DNA of 64,000 nucleotides from Alitta virens (taxonomy: Eukaryota; Annelida; Polychaeta; Phyllodocida; Nereididae): the NCBI GenBank assembly GCA_932294295.1, contig OW028575.1, forward strand, positions 14,202,058 to 14,266,057. The letters are read 5' to 3'. The notes beneath the pieces are model-generated. The model made no database searches. It had not been told where the DNA came from and was given only the letters and a program-made list of their open reading frames with translations. The position numbers were made by a program, and so were the translations under genes. Shown here piece after piece: positions 21,363 to 33,800 of this stretch (position 1 is the stretch's first letter; every line of letters begins with the position of its first letter).

Positions 21363-24300
21363 ATGAAGACTTCAAGGAAAAGACCGGTATGAAATTAAGT
21401 GTTGCTTACTAAGAATAATATACCTTTAATAATTGGTTATTGAAATGTATGTTGTATACGAAAAACATACATGTACCAGCCTATTAAACATGACACAATT
21501 TTACAACGGAGTTAGACAAGGGGGGGGGGGGGTGCTATACCCGCATTTGTTTGGCTGTTTGTTTCACACGGATTCCATGATCCGGATCAGTATTTTACTA
21601 TACATTTTCATTAGAATCCAGATCCAGATCATGGGATCCGTGCTGAAACAGAGCCCATGACATCATCTAAATTTCAGTTGTGAAGTGGGGGGGGGGGGGG
21701 CAAGGGGGGGGGGGGTAAATTACTTACAATTAGGTCATGTAATAACATCAAATTCTCAGACACTGTTATTACCAGAGAAATATGAAGCTTATATTGCAGA
21801 AGTTGTATGCTTATTTATAAAATGTTTCTAAAATGTACTGATTATGTTAAGTGTTTTTGTGTAAAGCATCTTTGTATTGTTGTTCATTGTGGCTGCACTA
21901 CGTACTGTATTACTAAACATAAACATCTTATTCTGGCTTACTATAATGCAGTCAGAATATTTTTGTTTTTCTGGCGAGTCGCAGTGCTTCTCTGATGTGC
22001 ACTATAGCAGGCATGCGTATAGTCCAAAATGTATTAGAAAGCTTGATATAGTATTGATAATTGCATAACGTCATCAGTTCGGAATGTTTTTTGTATTACA
22101 TAATTTATACTGCAGAGCTCTGCACTGGCGGATCCAGCCCTGACTCTAGGGGGGGGGGGCAAATCCCTGAAATTGATGCCCGATGGGCCAAAATCATGGA
22201 GAAAAAGGGGTTTTGGGGGCCCTTTTAGGCATCTATGGGGGGGCCATGGCCCTAAAGGCCCCCCCCCCTGGATCCGCCAGTGGAGCTCTGTTGCTTTTTT
22301 CCCCCGGGCAATAGCACGTACAACTATTAATTAATGTTGGGTGGTGGGTGGGTGAATAGGGCTTTACATCCTGTATTTCTGCACCAGTTGGGCTAATTAG
22401 GACAGGCAGAGACCATGGCAGTGAGACGAAGGATGAAACAGCCATCCAACTTAGGCTCGACCGGGAATCGAACCCGGGACCCAGCGGTTGGAAGCCCAGA
22501 GCGCTACCTCTGAGCTAGGCCCCCGCCCCCACTAATTAATGTTGAACCCTGCTGACCTTGAGTATGAAATAAAGAAGCGACTTGACTCATAAATAATACA
22601 ACATGACTGCTAAATCATCTGGCGGTGAAATTTTTCCATTTTGTTAAAAAATTGGTAATTTTTACTTACTATGGACTTTTTATGTTAAACAGGTGAAGGA
22701 AGTTACACAGAATGCCTTGAGTGTTAAAAGAAAATTAACAAGATTGGTCAATAAGGTAAATAAAAGCCTTTCCTAAAGAAAAGATTGAGGCATATACTGA
22801 TTTCCCTTAATATTTGTAAAATTTTAACATGATATTTCTATAATACACCCCAGCAATTTCTCGTTAGAGGGGAGGGGTATTCTGTTTTGTATATTTGACG
22901 TATGATGCCTAATGCATATTACATTCAGGTAACTTCATATTTCAATTTGTAGGCTTACTTAATATATTTCCAGGTGGAAAAATTGGCAGACTATAAAGGA
23001 TTTGGCCCTTTAGTCATAATTTATGTAGATGGCCAAGGTGTTATCCAGGCTGCAGGTAAGTGTTTTTGGAATATATGTGAGTCATTTAATGTCAAATCAA
23101 CCACAGGCTCCCAGAATTTCCTGAAAAAATTTAGAGGCCAAATCCAAAATTTTAGATTCATATCTCTAATAGTTTTCAAAATTAGCAAAATACTGCACAT
23201 TTTAATTTTATTTAATTTTCTAGGCAGTTGATTTTTTGCCGTACTTATAATTGCCATATATTCACTTCTCTTGCTTGTGGAAACCTCAAATTTGTTTGGC
23301 GCCTAAGAGACTGATAACCTTTCCATGTTATGATACCGCACACCTCATTACTGCTCATGCAATCATAGAGCTAGAATCAATGTAGTTTTGCGAATAAATA
23401 TAAATGGTACTTGTTCTTCAGGCACACCTGTACTGTCTGCAGGCATTCACAAGCTCTGTGCACCAGAAGTTGTCAAGTTTATCCAGGAAGGAAAACCAAA
23501 GAGTTAGTATGAAAAATTTTGTTCATGGATGTGCAGCAAAAATATTTGCGTCGTTAGAAAGATCTGTTGTGCTTTAGGAAAGAAAATTGTTTATTATTTA
23601 TGTTTAAATGGTGGCTGGGAGGGGACATGGGAAAATTATTTTATCTCGTTCCAATGAGTTATTATCTCGTTCCAATGAGATTTTTTCTCATTCCAACGAG
23701 ATGTTATTTTGCTCCAACGAGATGTTATCTTGTTCCAACAAGATATGAAGTTGTTCAAACGAGATATATTAAGTTGTTCCAACAATATTTTTATCTGCAA
23801 ATCCCTGAAATTGATGCCCGATGGGCCAAAATCATGGAGAAAAAGGGGTTTTGGGGGCCCTTTTAGGCATCTATGGGGGGGCCATGGCCCTAAAGGCCCC
23901 CCCCCCCTGGATCTGCCAGTGGAGCTCTGTTGCTTTTTTCCCCCGGGCAATAGCACGTACAACTATTAATTAATGTTGGGTGGTGGGTGGGTGAATAGGG
24001 CTTTACATCCTGTATTTCTGCACCAGTTGGGCTAATTAGGACAGGCAGAGACCATGGCAGTGAGACGAAGGATGAAACAGCCATCCAACTTAGGCTCGAC
24101 CGGGAATCGAACCCGGGACCCAGCGGTTGGAAGCCCAGAGCGCTACCTCTGAGCTAGGCCCCCGCCCCCACTAATTAATGTTGAACCCTGCTGACCTTGA
24201 GTATGAAATAAAGAAGCGACTTGACTCATAAATAATACAACATGACTGCTAAATCATCTGGCGGTGAAATTTTTCCATTTTGTTAAAAAATTGGTAATTT

Positions 24301-27300
24301 TTACTTACTATGGACTTTTTATGTGAAACAGGTGGAGGAAGTTACACAGAATGCCTTGAGTGTTAAAAGAAAATTAACAAGATTGGTCAATAAGGTAAAT
24401 AAAAGCCTTTCCTAAAGAAAAGATTGAGGCATATACTGATTTCCCTTAATATTTGTAAAATTTTAACATGATATTTCTATAATACACCCCAGCAATTTCT
24501 CGTTAGAGGGGAGGGGTATTCTGTTTTGTATATTTGACGTATGATGCCTAATGCATATTACATTCAGGTAACTTCATATTTCAATTTGTAGGCTTACTTA
24601 ATATATTTCCAGGTGGAAAAATTGGCAGACTATAAAGGATTTGGCCCTTTAGTCATAATTTATGTAGATGGCCAAGGTGTTATCCAGGCTGCAGGTAAGT
24701 GTTTTTGGAATATATGTGAGTCATTTAATGTCAAATCAACCACAGGCTCCCAGAATTTCCTGAAAAAATTTAGAGGCCAAATCCAAAATTTTAGATTCAT
24801 ATCTCTAATAGTTTTCAAAATTAGCAAAATACTGCACATTTTAATTTTTTTTTAATTTTCTAGGCAGTTGATTTTTTGCCGTACTTATAATTGCCATATA
24901 TTCACTTCTCTTGCTTGTGGAAACCTCAAATTTGTTTGGCGCCTAAGAGACTGATAACCTTTCCATGTTATGATACCGCACACCTCATTACTGCTCATGC
25001 AATCATAGAGCTAGAATCAATGTAGTTTTGCGAATAAATATAAATGGTACTTGTTCTTCAGGCACACCTGTACTGTCTGCAGGCATTCACAAGCTCTGTG
25101 CACCAGAAGTTGTCAAGTTTATCCAGGAAGGAAAACCAAAGAGTTAGTATGAAAAATTTTGTTCATGGATGTGCAGCAAAAATATTTGCGTCGTTAGAAA
25201 GATCTGTTGTGCTTTAGGAAAGAAAATTGTTTATTATTTATGTTTAAATGGTGGCTGGGAGGGGACATGGGAAAATTATTTTATCTCGTTCCAAAGAGTT
25301 ATTATCTCGTTCCAATGAGATTTTTTCTCATTCCAACGAGATGTTATTTTGCTCCAACGAGATGTTATCTTGTTCCAACAAGATATGAAGTTGTTCAAAC
25401 GAGATATATTAAGTTGTTCCAACAATATTTTTATCTCATTCCAACAATATACTTATCTCGTTCCAATGAGATGTTATCTTGTTCCAACGAGATGTCATCT
25501 TGTTCGAAAGAGCTGTTATCTTGGAGGGAGGGAGAGGGGGAAGAAGGGAGGGGGTTTATTAGGAATATAATATATACAAACAATTGCATAATGATATGAC
25601 TAATCCAATGTCACCCTACTGTCAAACATCGAAAACAAGTCACATTTAATGTCAGATTAAAACATGACCACCCAGAAAGAGGTACAAAATCATCCACATT
25701 TCAGCTTTAAGTGAGGGACATATTGATAAGATGGTATTGTTCTTGCGGAGGGAGGGTTGTACACATGGACCCATCCCTCCACCTGAGCTGAAGCTAACCA
25801 CCTCATCATAATGTTTGCCAAGGCATCTATCTATAATTGCTGGGGGGGGGGGGGGGATTGATTTGAATTGGGGACAGCTATATGCCTAATCTAATTCGGG
25901 CAAATCACCTCTGCCCCTCTCCCCCCCCCCCCCCACATCCAATACATGTACAATTATTGCGTACATAGTAATTAACGAGATAGTAAGTCGTTGGAACAAG
26001 ATAAAAAAAAAGTATATGTCCCCTCCAGCGTATGCATAGCTTATTGTAGTACTTAGAAGATATTAAATGGGAAGAGCTTATCTTCGTTGTATGTCTACAC
26101 TTGAAACCGTACTATGAGATGACACAGGTCAAATCATCTGTGACTCTGTGTTGAGGGGACAGTTGTTCTTGAGCCATATACATAAACTCATAGAGGTTTC
26201 CCAAGGCTGTATCTCCCTACACATCAGCACCCAGGCCTCTGTATCATCCCGACACATGGTGGATATGCTGCCATTTGTGTAATAATCATAGTCAATTGGT
26301 CATTCTTTTTTTTCCAGTACCAATTGAAGCACCTGAACAAGGTCTAACATGGGAAGATCCAGTAGGCATAAGGGACGAAATTGAGAGGGGTGACTGGAGT
26401 ATCGACAACCTTCGAGCTCTTGTCACCCGACTTGTTCTGCCATTGAGTGACACAAAAGGTATCTATTAAATTTTGTTGTCATATACTTTTGCACATAAGC
26501 TACAATATAGTATATTAATTAGTTATTACTGCTTTATACAGAGATCTTAAATTAAACTTGAATTAATCTAGAATTAATTTGTATGTGATTTTGACAGTCA
26601 CCAAAGAGGGGCACCTGAGAGTGGTCTACAAAAAGAATTTCTGGAGGTCAGCAGAAGTACCAGGGTTTTGGCCTCCAGGAATTCCGTTCTGCTCACCATC
26701 GGCGAAAATAATAAAAGGTATTCATAATGGTCTTATACTTCTTTCTGCAATTGCACAATTAATGTTTTGAGTCAGCTGATCAGGTCACTGACAATACAGA
26801 AATCACTAAAAACGTGCTCGGGCTTCCTTAGTACTACTCTCACACCAATCTGAAATAAGACAATAAATACTGGTAAATACCCTGATGAAATGAGCGAAAA
26901 TGAAAGAAATATAGAAAATGTTACTAGTAAATAGGGTCCAACATGAAAAATATCTAAAAACTGTAATTTGCGTTTTTGTTACAAGTGTGTAATGGACAAT
27001 GTAACGTTAGAGAGTAATGGGACATCAATCATAAGAGATATTATAAGAGAAATTATAGAAACAATCACATTAGAGCTGGCCGGTTGCATTCCCGGCTGGG
27101 CGTACGTTTCACAGTATGTAAAGATACTTGATATAGGCGGACGGTCACAGGAAGTGGGAATTTTGAGACGCACAAAGTAGTGACCTGTCTGTTTACTAGC
27201 AGTGCCACTAGTGTCAGAAACAAGAAATATTTTTAATATAATATATTACACTTAATCTGTGGCGGTTGAACCAACCATTGCATTGCAGCACAACTAGTGT

Positions 27301-27529
27301 CAAAAACAGGAACTTTTTTTTTCTGATAGAAAACTGACTCTTAGAACTCAGAATCACTTCATTCATATTACATATAATGCATAAGAAAATTGTACAGATA
27401 ATAGATAAGACACATAGTGCACTAACATATATATATATATATATTATAGATTATGCATTCGACCAGAGAGGATTGACCCACCTGGTCAGTTGTTCGATGG
27501 CCAAGATTATACTGAAGAGAAAGAACTGA
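21363..27529 (+). CDS. Unknown-family gene, 196 residues, with exons 2-4 tandemly duplicated
   Basis: Exons are 21363-21386 (MKTSRKRP), 22693-22755, 22974-23055, 23422-23502, 26318-26458, 26598-26717 and 27450-27529. The coding sum is 591 nt and every junction is in phase, which supports the model. A second set of exons 2-4 is at 24332-24394, 24613-24694 and 25062-25142. The product has a basic start (VKRKLTRLVNK), a hydrophobic strand (GPLVIIYVDGQGVIQ), an acidic middle (GLTWEDPVGIRDEIERGDW) and a Trp/Pro-rich block (NFWRSAEVPGFWPPGIPF). There is no signal peptide or membrane segment, and I do not recognise the family. The last exon is the least certain because its acceptor follows a TA repeat. 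Exon 4 ends in phase 1 and exon 2 starts in phase 0, so the two sets cannot be used in series without a frame break. Confidence 0.6.
21552..21656. repeat. Foldback element (imperfect inverted repeat)
   Basis: The left arm TTTCACACGGATTCCATGAT and the reverse complement of the right arm (TTTCAGCACGGATCCCATGA) pair with few mismatches around a short AT-rich centre. Poly-G runs lie on both sides (about 21520 and 21690). It could be a MITE; no TSD was defined. Confidence 0.5.
22123..22282. mobile_element. hAT-like MITE, 160 bp, with 8-bp TSD
   Basis: The termini are CACTGGCGGATCCAG and its exact complement CTGGATCCGCCAGTG, next to poly-G and poly-C runs. The 8-bp TSD GAGCTCTG lies at 22115-22122 and 22283-22290. 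Eight-base TSDs and this terminal style are typical of hAT non-autonomous elements. Confidence 0.85.
22340..22532 (-). mobile_element. tRNA-derived SINE (family 1), full length, in duplication unit 1
   Basis: Head, body and tail are complete. A 12-bp TSD, TAATTAATGTTG, lies at 22328-22339 and 22533-22544. Confidence 0.9.
23640..23797. repeat. Palindromic minisatellite, about 21-22-bp units (unit 1 copy)
   Basis: The repeated unit resembles TTATCTCGTTCCAACGAGATG. Its core ATCTCGTT-CC-AACGAGAT is a perfect inverted repeat. The tract is cut short here by the duplication junction. Confidence 0.8.
23798..25436 (+). repeat. Tandem segmental duplication, unit 2
   Basis: It begins CAAATCCCTG, the same point as unit 1, directly after TTTTTATCTG, with no spacer. 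In exon 2 the first Lys codon after Val becomes Glu. Near-identity implies a recent event, gene conversion, or an assembly duplication of two haplotypes. Confidence 0.95.
23979..24171 (-). mobile_element. tRNA-derived SINE (family 1), duplicated with unit 2
   Basis: Same insertion as at 22340, copied by the segmental duplication, with the same TSD (23967-23978 and 24172-24183). It is not an independent event. Confidence 0.9.
25258..26026. mobile_element. Candidate foldback DNA element with internal palindromic minisatellite
   Basis: It starts GGAGGGGACAT (25258-25268) and ends ATGTCCCCTCC (26016-26026), a perfect 11-bp terminal inverted repeat. Directly inside each end are related TTATCTCGTTCCAA and TTGGAACAAGATAA blocks. 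A minisatellite array fills 25280-25515. A poly-G run (about 25842-25856) and a poly-C run (about 25921-25935) face each other inside. There is no transposase frame and no clear TSD, so it is a non-autonomous candidate only. Confidence 0.5.
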
Positions 27530-29040
27530 GAAGAGTGAGGCCAATGTTGTTGCCTTGACAAACCTCCCTCCTAACTTGTTCGATGAGGGTGCTGAACCTC
27601 GATGACCCACAACCAAGATTGTTGAAAAAGATAATCCTAGAGCCAGGGAGCGTTTTATTTGTTTTTGAGCTCAAAAGGTTCTTATTCCTTTGGCTCAGTG
27701 ATTTTTGGATGCCTAGGGCATCGTCCATTGCATATCTGCACCCCAGAATTGTTATTTCCTATGGACAAGGAACACATCTTGACATCATAGCTAACCATGG
27801 TAATTTTAGGTTGTTGCCATCATAAGGCCTTGGTGTTAGTTAAGCATGTAATCCCCTCACCAATCTCTAAAGACTGAATGCTGGGAACATGCAACTTCAT
27901 CTCATGTAATCCCCACGTGCTTCAGCAAAATTCAGATCTAACTTCAGGTCCTCATTTAAACTTAGAATTTACAGTAGTATTCAAAGTTAAGGTTCATTAT
28001 TGACTGTTTAATTATGCTCTGCTTAAAAGGGGCAGTATCATTCAGACATTTGTGTAATTGACCAAAATTACCAAATGACACCACGATCGCTCAAGCACAA
28101 GACCCTCTGGGTCCGCGCTTGCAATACACAGCCTATTGGCTACATATTTTAACCTATTATTTTGTTTAACTTTGTAAACTAGTAAAGAATGTCTAAAATT
28201 AGGTCACTGGGCTTCGAGGTGACAGCAGTGCATGGCAGTAGGTACAGATTGATCCCTTTTGGGATTGAAATTGCAGCGTTTCCCCATCACTTTTGCCAGT
28301 GTGTTGCATACTGGGACAAGAAATGTAAATCAAGTCAACACTTCAGATTATGCCGTACATGAAAGTGCTGTACATGAATTGTTCGAGCATAAATTGAGGG
28401 ATAGGACATCTGTAATGAAGTCTTTATTTTTCCAATTCGGGGACAAGACTGATACTACAGAGTGGATGCTAAATTAACCTTTCACATACTAAAATTAATG
28501 TGGAGCGGATTTTTGCATGAACTTCGCATTGCTGAGAAAACAGAACTTCAGGTTGGCAACAATTTGATCGGCTCACCCAGCATCAGTAGATGAACTGGAC
28601 AACTGACAGTCAGTTTTTCTGTTAATGAAAATCACATGCTATTTGTGTAGCACTTTCCGCAACAATAGTACTTTACTATATAATTTAATGAAAATCACAT
28701 GCCATTTGCTTAGCACTTTCTGAAAGATATACTATAACCGCAAAAAAAAACCGAAATGCTGTCAACCACGTAACATTTTTTATCAACATGACCAATGAAT
28801 AATTTAGTCTCGTCAACACATTGTACACTTGTACAGTTTTCAAGTGCCTGGAAGGTCATTGCCATAGAAACAAGAAATGGGCATTGGATGAAAATCACAT
28901 GCTGCACATTGTAGCATTTTAAAAACATGGAAAATGTTCAGACCTTCAAAGACCACATCATGTACGCGATTACATCAATACCATTGTTAAATTAAATCAA
29001 TACCTATCATAGCTTATCATGTCAGGTAGAACAATCATTG
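27530..29040. other. Intergenic stretch
   Basis: No exon model was supported. Partial repeats of AATGAAAATCACATGC occur at about 28623, 28686 and 28887 and suggest local duplication. Confidence 0.4.
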
Positions 29041-29055
29041 TGAATTAACTAAACA

Positions 29056-29061
29056 TTTATT
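29056..29061 (-). terminator. Candidate polyadenylation signal of the RNF216-like gene
   Basis: AATAAA on the minus strand, 1.75 kb after the RNF216 stop. No stronger candidate was pursued closer in, so the length of the 3' UTR is uncertain. Confidence 0.35.
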
Positions 29062-30807
29062 TGAACAATACTAAGAATAACATCAATTACTTGTGAAATA
29101 GTTTTAAAGAGTTCATGACAAACCCACAGCTTTCATGTGTCTTGTTCAAACCATCCACATGAGATTACATTACAAGTTCACTAAAATATTGGTTAAACAA
29201 ATGACTATGTTATGATGTGCCTGGTAGCACTAATTTCCTACCAGGTAGTCAATTAAAGCTGCTCAATTTTTGTAATACTGGCTGTCATAATTTCTGACAA
29301 ATTAATCATTAAAGCTTTTACCAATATCATAACTAGTGAATGGTACAACTTTCTGTTGCTAAATAGGTCTCCAAACATCTTTGCAACAGGGTGTCATCTG
29401 AACTTGCACAATGATTTTAAAATTAGATAGAATTAAATTTTTTAAATTCTATCATCCAAATCGTACGTATATTGAATACATAAAATACAAAGTAACAAAG
29501 GACAGGTGCTGTAACCACTAGTACTAACCAGGGCGACAAAAAAGGTTTACACTAGTTTGGAACTTTTTTCAACAGATATATTATTATCAACTCTTCTATT
29601 TCTAGCAAAACTCTTCCGTTCAACAGTCAAAGCCACTCACCCTTTAGACCTATCTATCATTGTGAGAACATATCAATGATATCATGTATTACAAATTTCA
29701 AGTTTGGCAGCTTTCGTAATATCAGTAAGGCATTAGTAACGAACCATCTACATGACTAGGAAGACTAAACATTAGAAAACTACCTAAATAAAAGCCCAAT
29801 AGGCACCAAATACTGATGGACAATGAACAGTCAATCCATCATTTCTAAAATTTACGACTTACCTACTTAATACAAAATTACCAATTAACTACTCTTGAAT
29901 AATACTGCAACACAAACAAATACTGGTTCTATCAATGACCAGTGAAAATTCAACATTGGAACCAAGCGCAATGGTCAAAAATTATTTGTCATTTCAGAGA
30001 AATGAACACTGTGATGCCAGTATATACACTGCAGGAGCAAAATCAACCCTGAAGATTGTATAAACAATGAAGTTGAATGATATCGACAAATGAAGTGCAC
30101 TTATAATGTTGGAACCTATTGTTGAACATAGCTATTGTGTGATTCAAGTCAAATGGGCTTCAACATCTGCCAAGCTATCTACCTATTAACATATTACATG
30201 TAGTAGACTAGTAGTATTCGACCACCAATCATATCCTGGCAGATAAAACATTTGCTGATTAAGTACTCAACACACCGGAGTAATATGCATGACATGCATG
30301 TCTAACTGAATGAATCTTGCGTCTTGAACAATGCAAACATTGTCCTATGTTCATCAGCACAAAAAATCATCAACATATAATACATTAACCATAGATTAAC
30401 CTGGAAATAATAGACACTCATTGGTCACATACATGAAGATGTCAACGTTTGTGCATCATGCAGCTTCTGGCATAAAAATGTCTATTTCAAACTATACTAG
30501 TCCTACATAAACCACAGATCCCAGAGATTCAATGTTTGTGTATCAAACACAAAATTGGCCTAAAGAAGTCAATTCCAAACCTTACTAGTCGCTAGAATTA
30601 ATGCATAATGCAATATAGAACTACGGGAAAAACGAAACCATTAATAGTAGCTGTACAGCATATGACACAATCAGCACCAAAATGTAATAAAACAGAAACA
30701 ACTAATATTTACATGGCTAAAGGTAAAACAGGGAACAAGAAAATGCTGTAAAATTTTTATAATAATAAATGGCCAAACACTAGAGGCAGCTTAATGGCTT
30801 CATCCAA

Positions 30808-33800
30808 CTACAAAATCCCAGGCATGTAGATGTGATGATGATGTTGATGATGTTGGTTATGTTGGTTATGCTGGTTATGTTGCTCATCTGTTTTGCGCTT
30901 CTTAGCAGGGGGTTCTTCCGGTGCACCAATGTACTTGTTGCTAGCAAATCCTGAATAGGACAAAAACCTTGTTATTTCTTACACCATATCATAAGGAATT
31001 ATGTCATGAATTGCAAATGCACTGGGGCTGTTCCATTCAAAAAAGAGGGGGGGGGGGGGGAGACCTGAAGATTTTTCAGATGGGGGCCCGGGGGGGGGGG
31101 GGGGGTTCTTAATGTAGAAAAAGTGGGGGGGGGGGGGAGGAGGTTCAAATGAAACAGCCCTTAGTCATCTCAAGCAAATATACAAAATAAGTAATCAGCT
31201 TTCTTCTCTCGTTTTACAACTAATCCATAAATGAGTCGTATTTCTGAAATTTTTTTTTATCATTGTATCATTATTGTTATTGATACCTGACAAAGAAGTG
31301 GTCTAAACTTTAGGAACCCAAGTTTTCCATTAAAAAAACACGATGACAATTAGTTACAATAACTGAAGACCTGAGCAGGTCCCCAGCACCATTATCAAAT
31401 ATTATGTACTATTGTGCAAATAAAACGATACATCCGTTATATTTGATACTTAAGACTGATATAATAGCACCACTTGTTATAATTCATCCAGTAGATGCAG
31501 ATGCTTACCCATATTTTTTGCATCTTCCAAGGCTTTATCTCTGATCTCATCAATGGCTCGCTCATCATCTTGCTGAAATAAGATGTCCATCATTAATTTC
31601 TATATTTTCATCAAATATTGAAATATAGATTGGATTTAACCATTTGCCTATTTCATCAAATGTGAACATTTCTTTTGACTGAGAGTGAGAGTATAAGTAA
31701 CATAAAAAAAAGATGGAGTGATATGTAATATAATGTTGACCCGGCAAGAACTGCTGAGCAGGTTAAAAAATTATGCTCTATAAGAGACAGTTGCACCAAT
31801 GGAAAAATATGAAGTTCCAGAGAATGTAAAGATATCATCTTGTTCTTATGCACCATGTGATGTCACTATTGCTGGGTTCTCATTAAAGCATTGGAGCAGT
31901 ATTAATTTTTAATTTTACCGGTATACTTTTGTTTTTAGTCTATACTTTCGTTTTTACTGTGCAATAATTATATATTGCGAATAAAGAATTTCAAACAAAC
32001 AATTTGGATAATACACAAAGTCAATGATATAGAAACAGCTGCTTACATCTGGATTCGTCCACAATGAACAAGCTTTGCAAATAGTACACCCATGCCCTGG
32101 CTCACGAATATGCTGACAAAAATGCTTGTAGTCAATCTGAATACAAAAAAAACAATTAAACACAAATTAAACAAAATACAAGCATCAACATACATGGTAC
32201 AATAATAGAATCCCTAAATTAGTAAATATTTTGATTTATACGTTTTTTTTAAGTTATTCAAAGTTATTTTATTTCTAGTGTGAAGATATCAACATGGCTA
32301 AAATTTACTTATTCAATAGTAAATATTTTGATTTATAAGTTTTTTAAATTATCCAAAGAAGTTATTTTATTTTTAGTGATGATATCAAATTACATTTAGT
32401 GATGCGCACTGAAGCACGCAATGAAACAAGTACATCCAAGCGTGACTAATTTCACAGGTGACATAATAAGTGGGTCAACTAGAAGATGCACTGATGCATG
32501 ACTGCAAAAACTGGACAAACACTGATATAACTGTTACAATCAAATATATACCACATTCATGAAATGCATACAGATAAATTGATGGAGTGCCTTTGAACAA
32601 ACCTTACAATGAGTTATGAGGACAAGACGTGACAATCATCAACATATATCATCATATCAGTAAAGTATCCAAAACTATGTCATTTGTAGCAATTAATGAT
32701 CTAGTAAGTATGACACTTTCCTTAATACCAATTGTTGTCTTTTGATTGACAATACTTTTTATGGCATTCGTGTATGCAATATTATACACCTTTTTTTCTC
32801 ATTTTATTTTACAGACAAGAAAATTTAGGGTATGGAAAGGAAACAGAAGTGGTGTGCTACTAATAGTCCTAGGAGCATTGTTGCTTTTCATCTATCGCTT
32901 AAAAACACAGTGTCCAGCATGTATCCATCTTGATTCACTGGTGAGGTCTTTAAAAACAATTTTATGAAGACATCCAACATTAACAATTGAATGCATATAA
33001 ACTGCAGATTTCTTAGACTTAGAAAACTCCAGAGGACCTTATATTTAATGCAGAATTCCCATCGGCTAAGGCAATCCCTCAGACGATGCAATTTACACGA
33101 TGTCTTCTGGAGTTCTGTTTCCAAGTCCATGAAATTTCAGTTAGCCGAACGGACTTTAAGCCAACTTGAATCTTATTGATCAACATAAACCCTGATCCAC
33201 CCAAGAGTGCTCTATCTCATTTTAGCCGAGGTAGTTTTTTGTGGAGTGAAATAAGATTGGCTGTAAACAAGAAAGCCATAACATTACACTGTAATTTCTG
33301 CAATCCAGGTCTGGGACCATTACATAGGGCCTTTTGGCGAGGGCGAACCTCTCTGGATGTCCCAGGCATCTCTAAAGCACCTCGGTTGGCAAGAAATGAG
33401 TTACATCACCTTGACTAATGAAACTCTAAATGACATGGTCATGGTTACAGCTGCCAGCTCTGAGCACTTTCGCGAAAGTCTAGACTTAATAGGATCCATC
33501 CACGTCCATTATCCACAGCATAAATTAATCTATTATGACCTGGGGTTGGATGATTCTCAAATAAGACAGGTACAGATAATTTTCCTTAAGCTTATCAATA
33601 AAACCTATCTACGAGTAACTAATAATTATAGATTTATTTGATTGACAGCTAAAGTTATATGATAATTTCCTATTTTGATTTGCAGATTAAGTCTCTGTGC
33701 AACGTAACATACAAATCTTTTAATTTTGATAAATATCCTTGGCATGTACGAAAATTGGATAACTTTGCATGGAAAGCACTTATTATTCAGGTAAATGCAC

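Larger units (their letters stand above)
22160..23797 (+). repeat. Tandem segmental duplication, unit 1 (1.64 kb)
   Basis: It runs from inside the hAT-like MITE to inside the palindromic minisatellite and repeats at 23798-25436. It contains a SINE and exons 2-4 of the unknown gene. Differences between units are few, for example GTGAAGG to GTGGAGG at the start of exon 2, GGATCCGCC to GGATCTGCC in the MITE end, and small T-run length changes. Confidence 0.95.

Noticed and set aside
23567..23866. Frame with repeated LVPTRCYL-like units
   Set aside because: It is the translation of the 21-bp palindromic minisatellite.
26968..27180. Frame with TSIIRDIIREIIETITLEL as a possible extra exon of the unknown gene
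   Set aside because: No acceptor gives a frame compatible with the previous exon; both strands are open by chance.
32746..32814. Upstream ATG ([16 protein letters not shown]) as start of the nested gene
   Set aside because: The stretch ends in a pyrimidine tract and CAG acceptor, so it is intron sequence read through; the real start exon is elsewhere.
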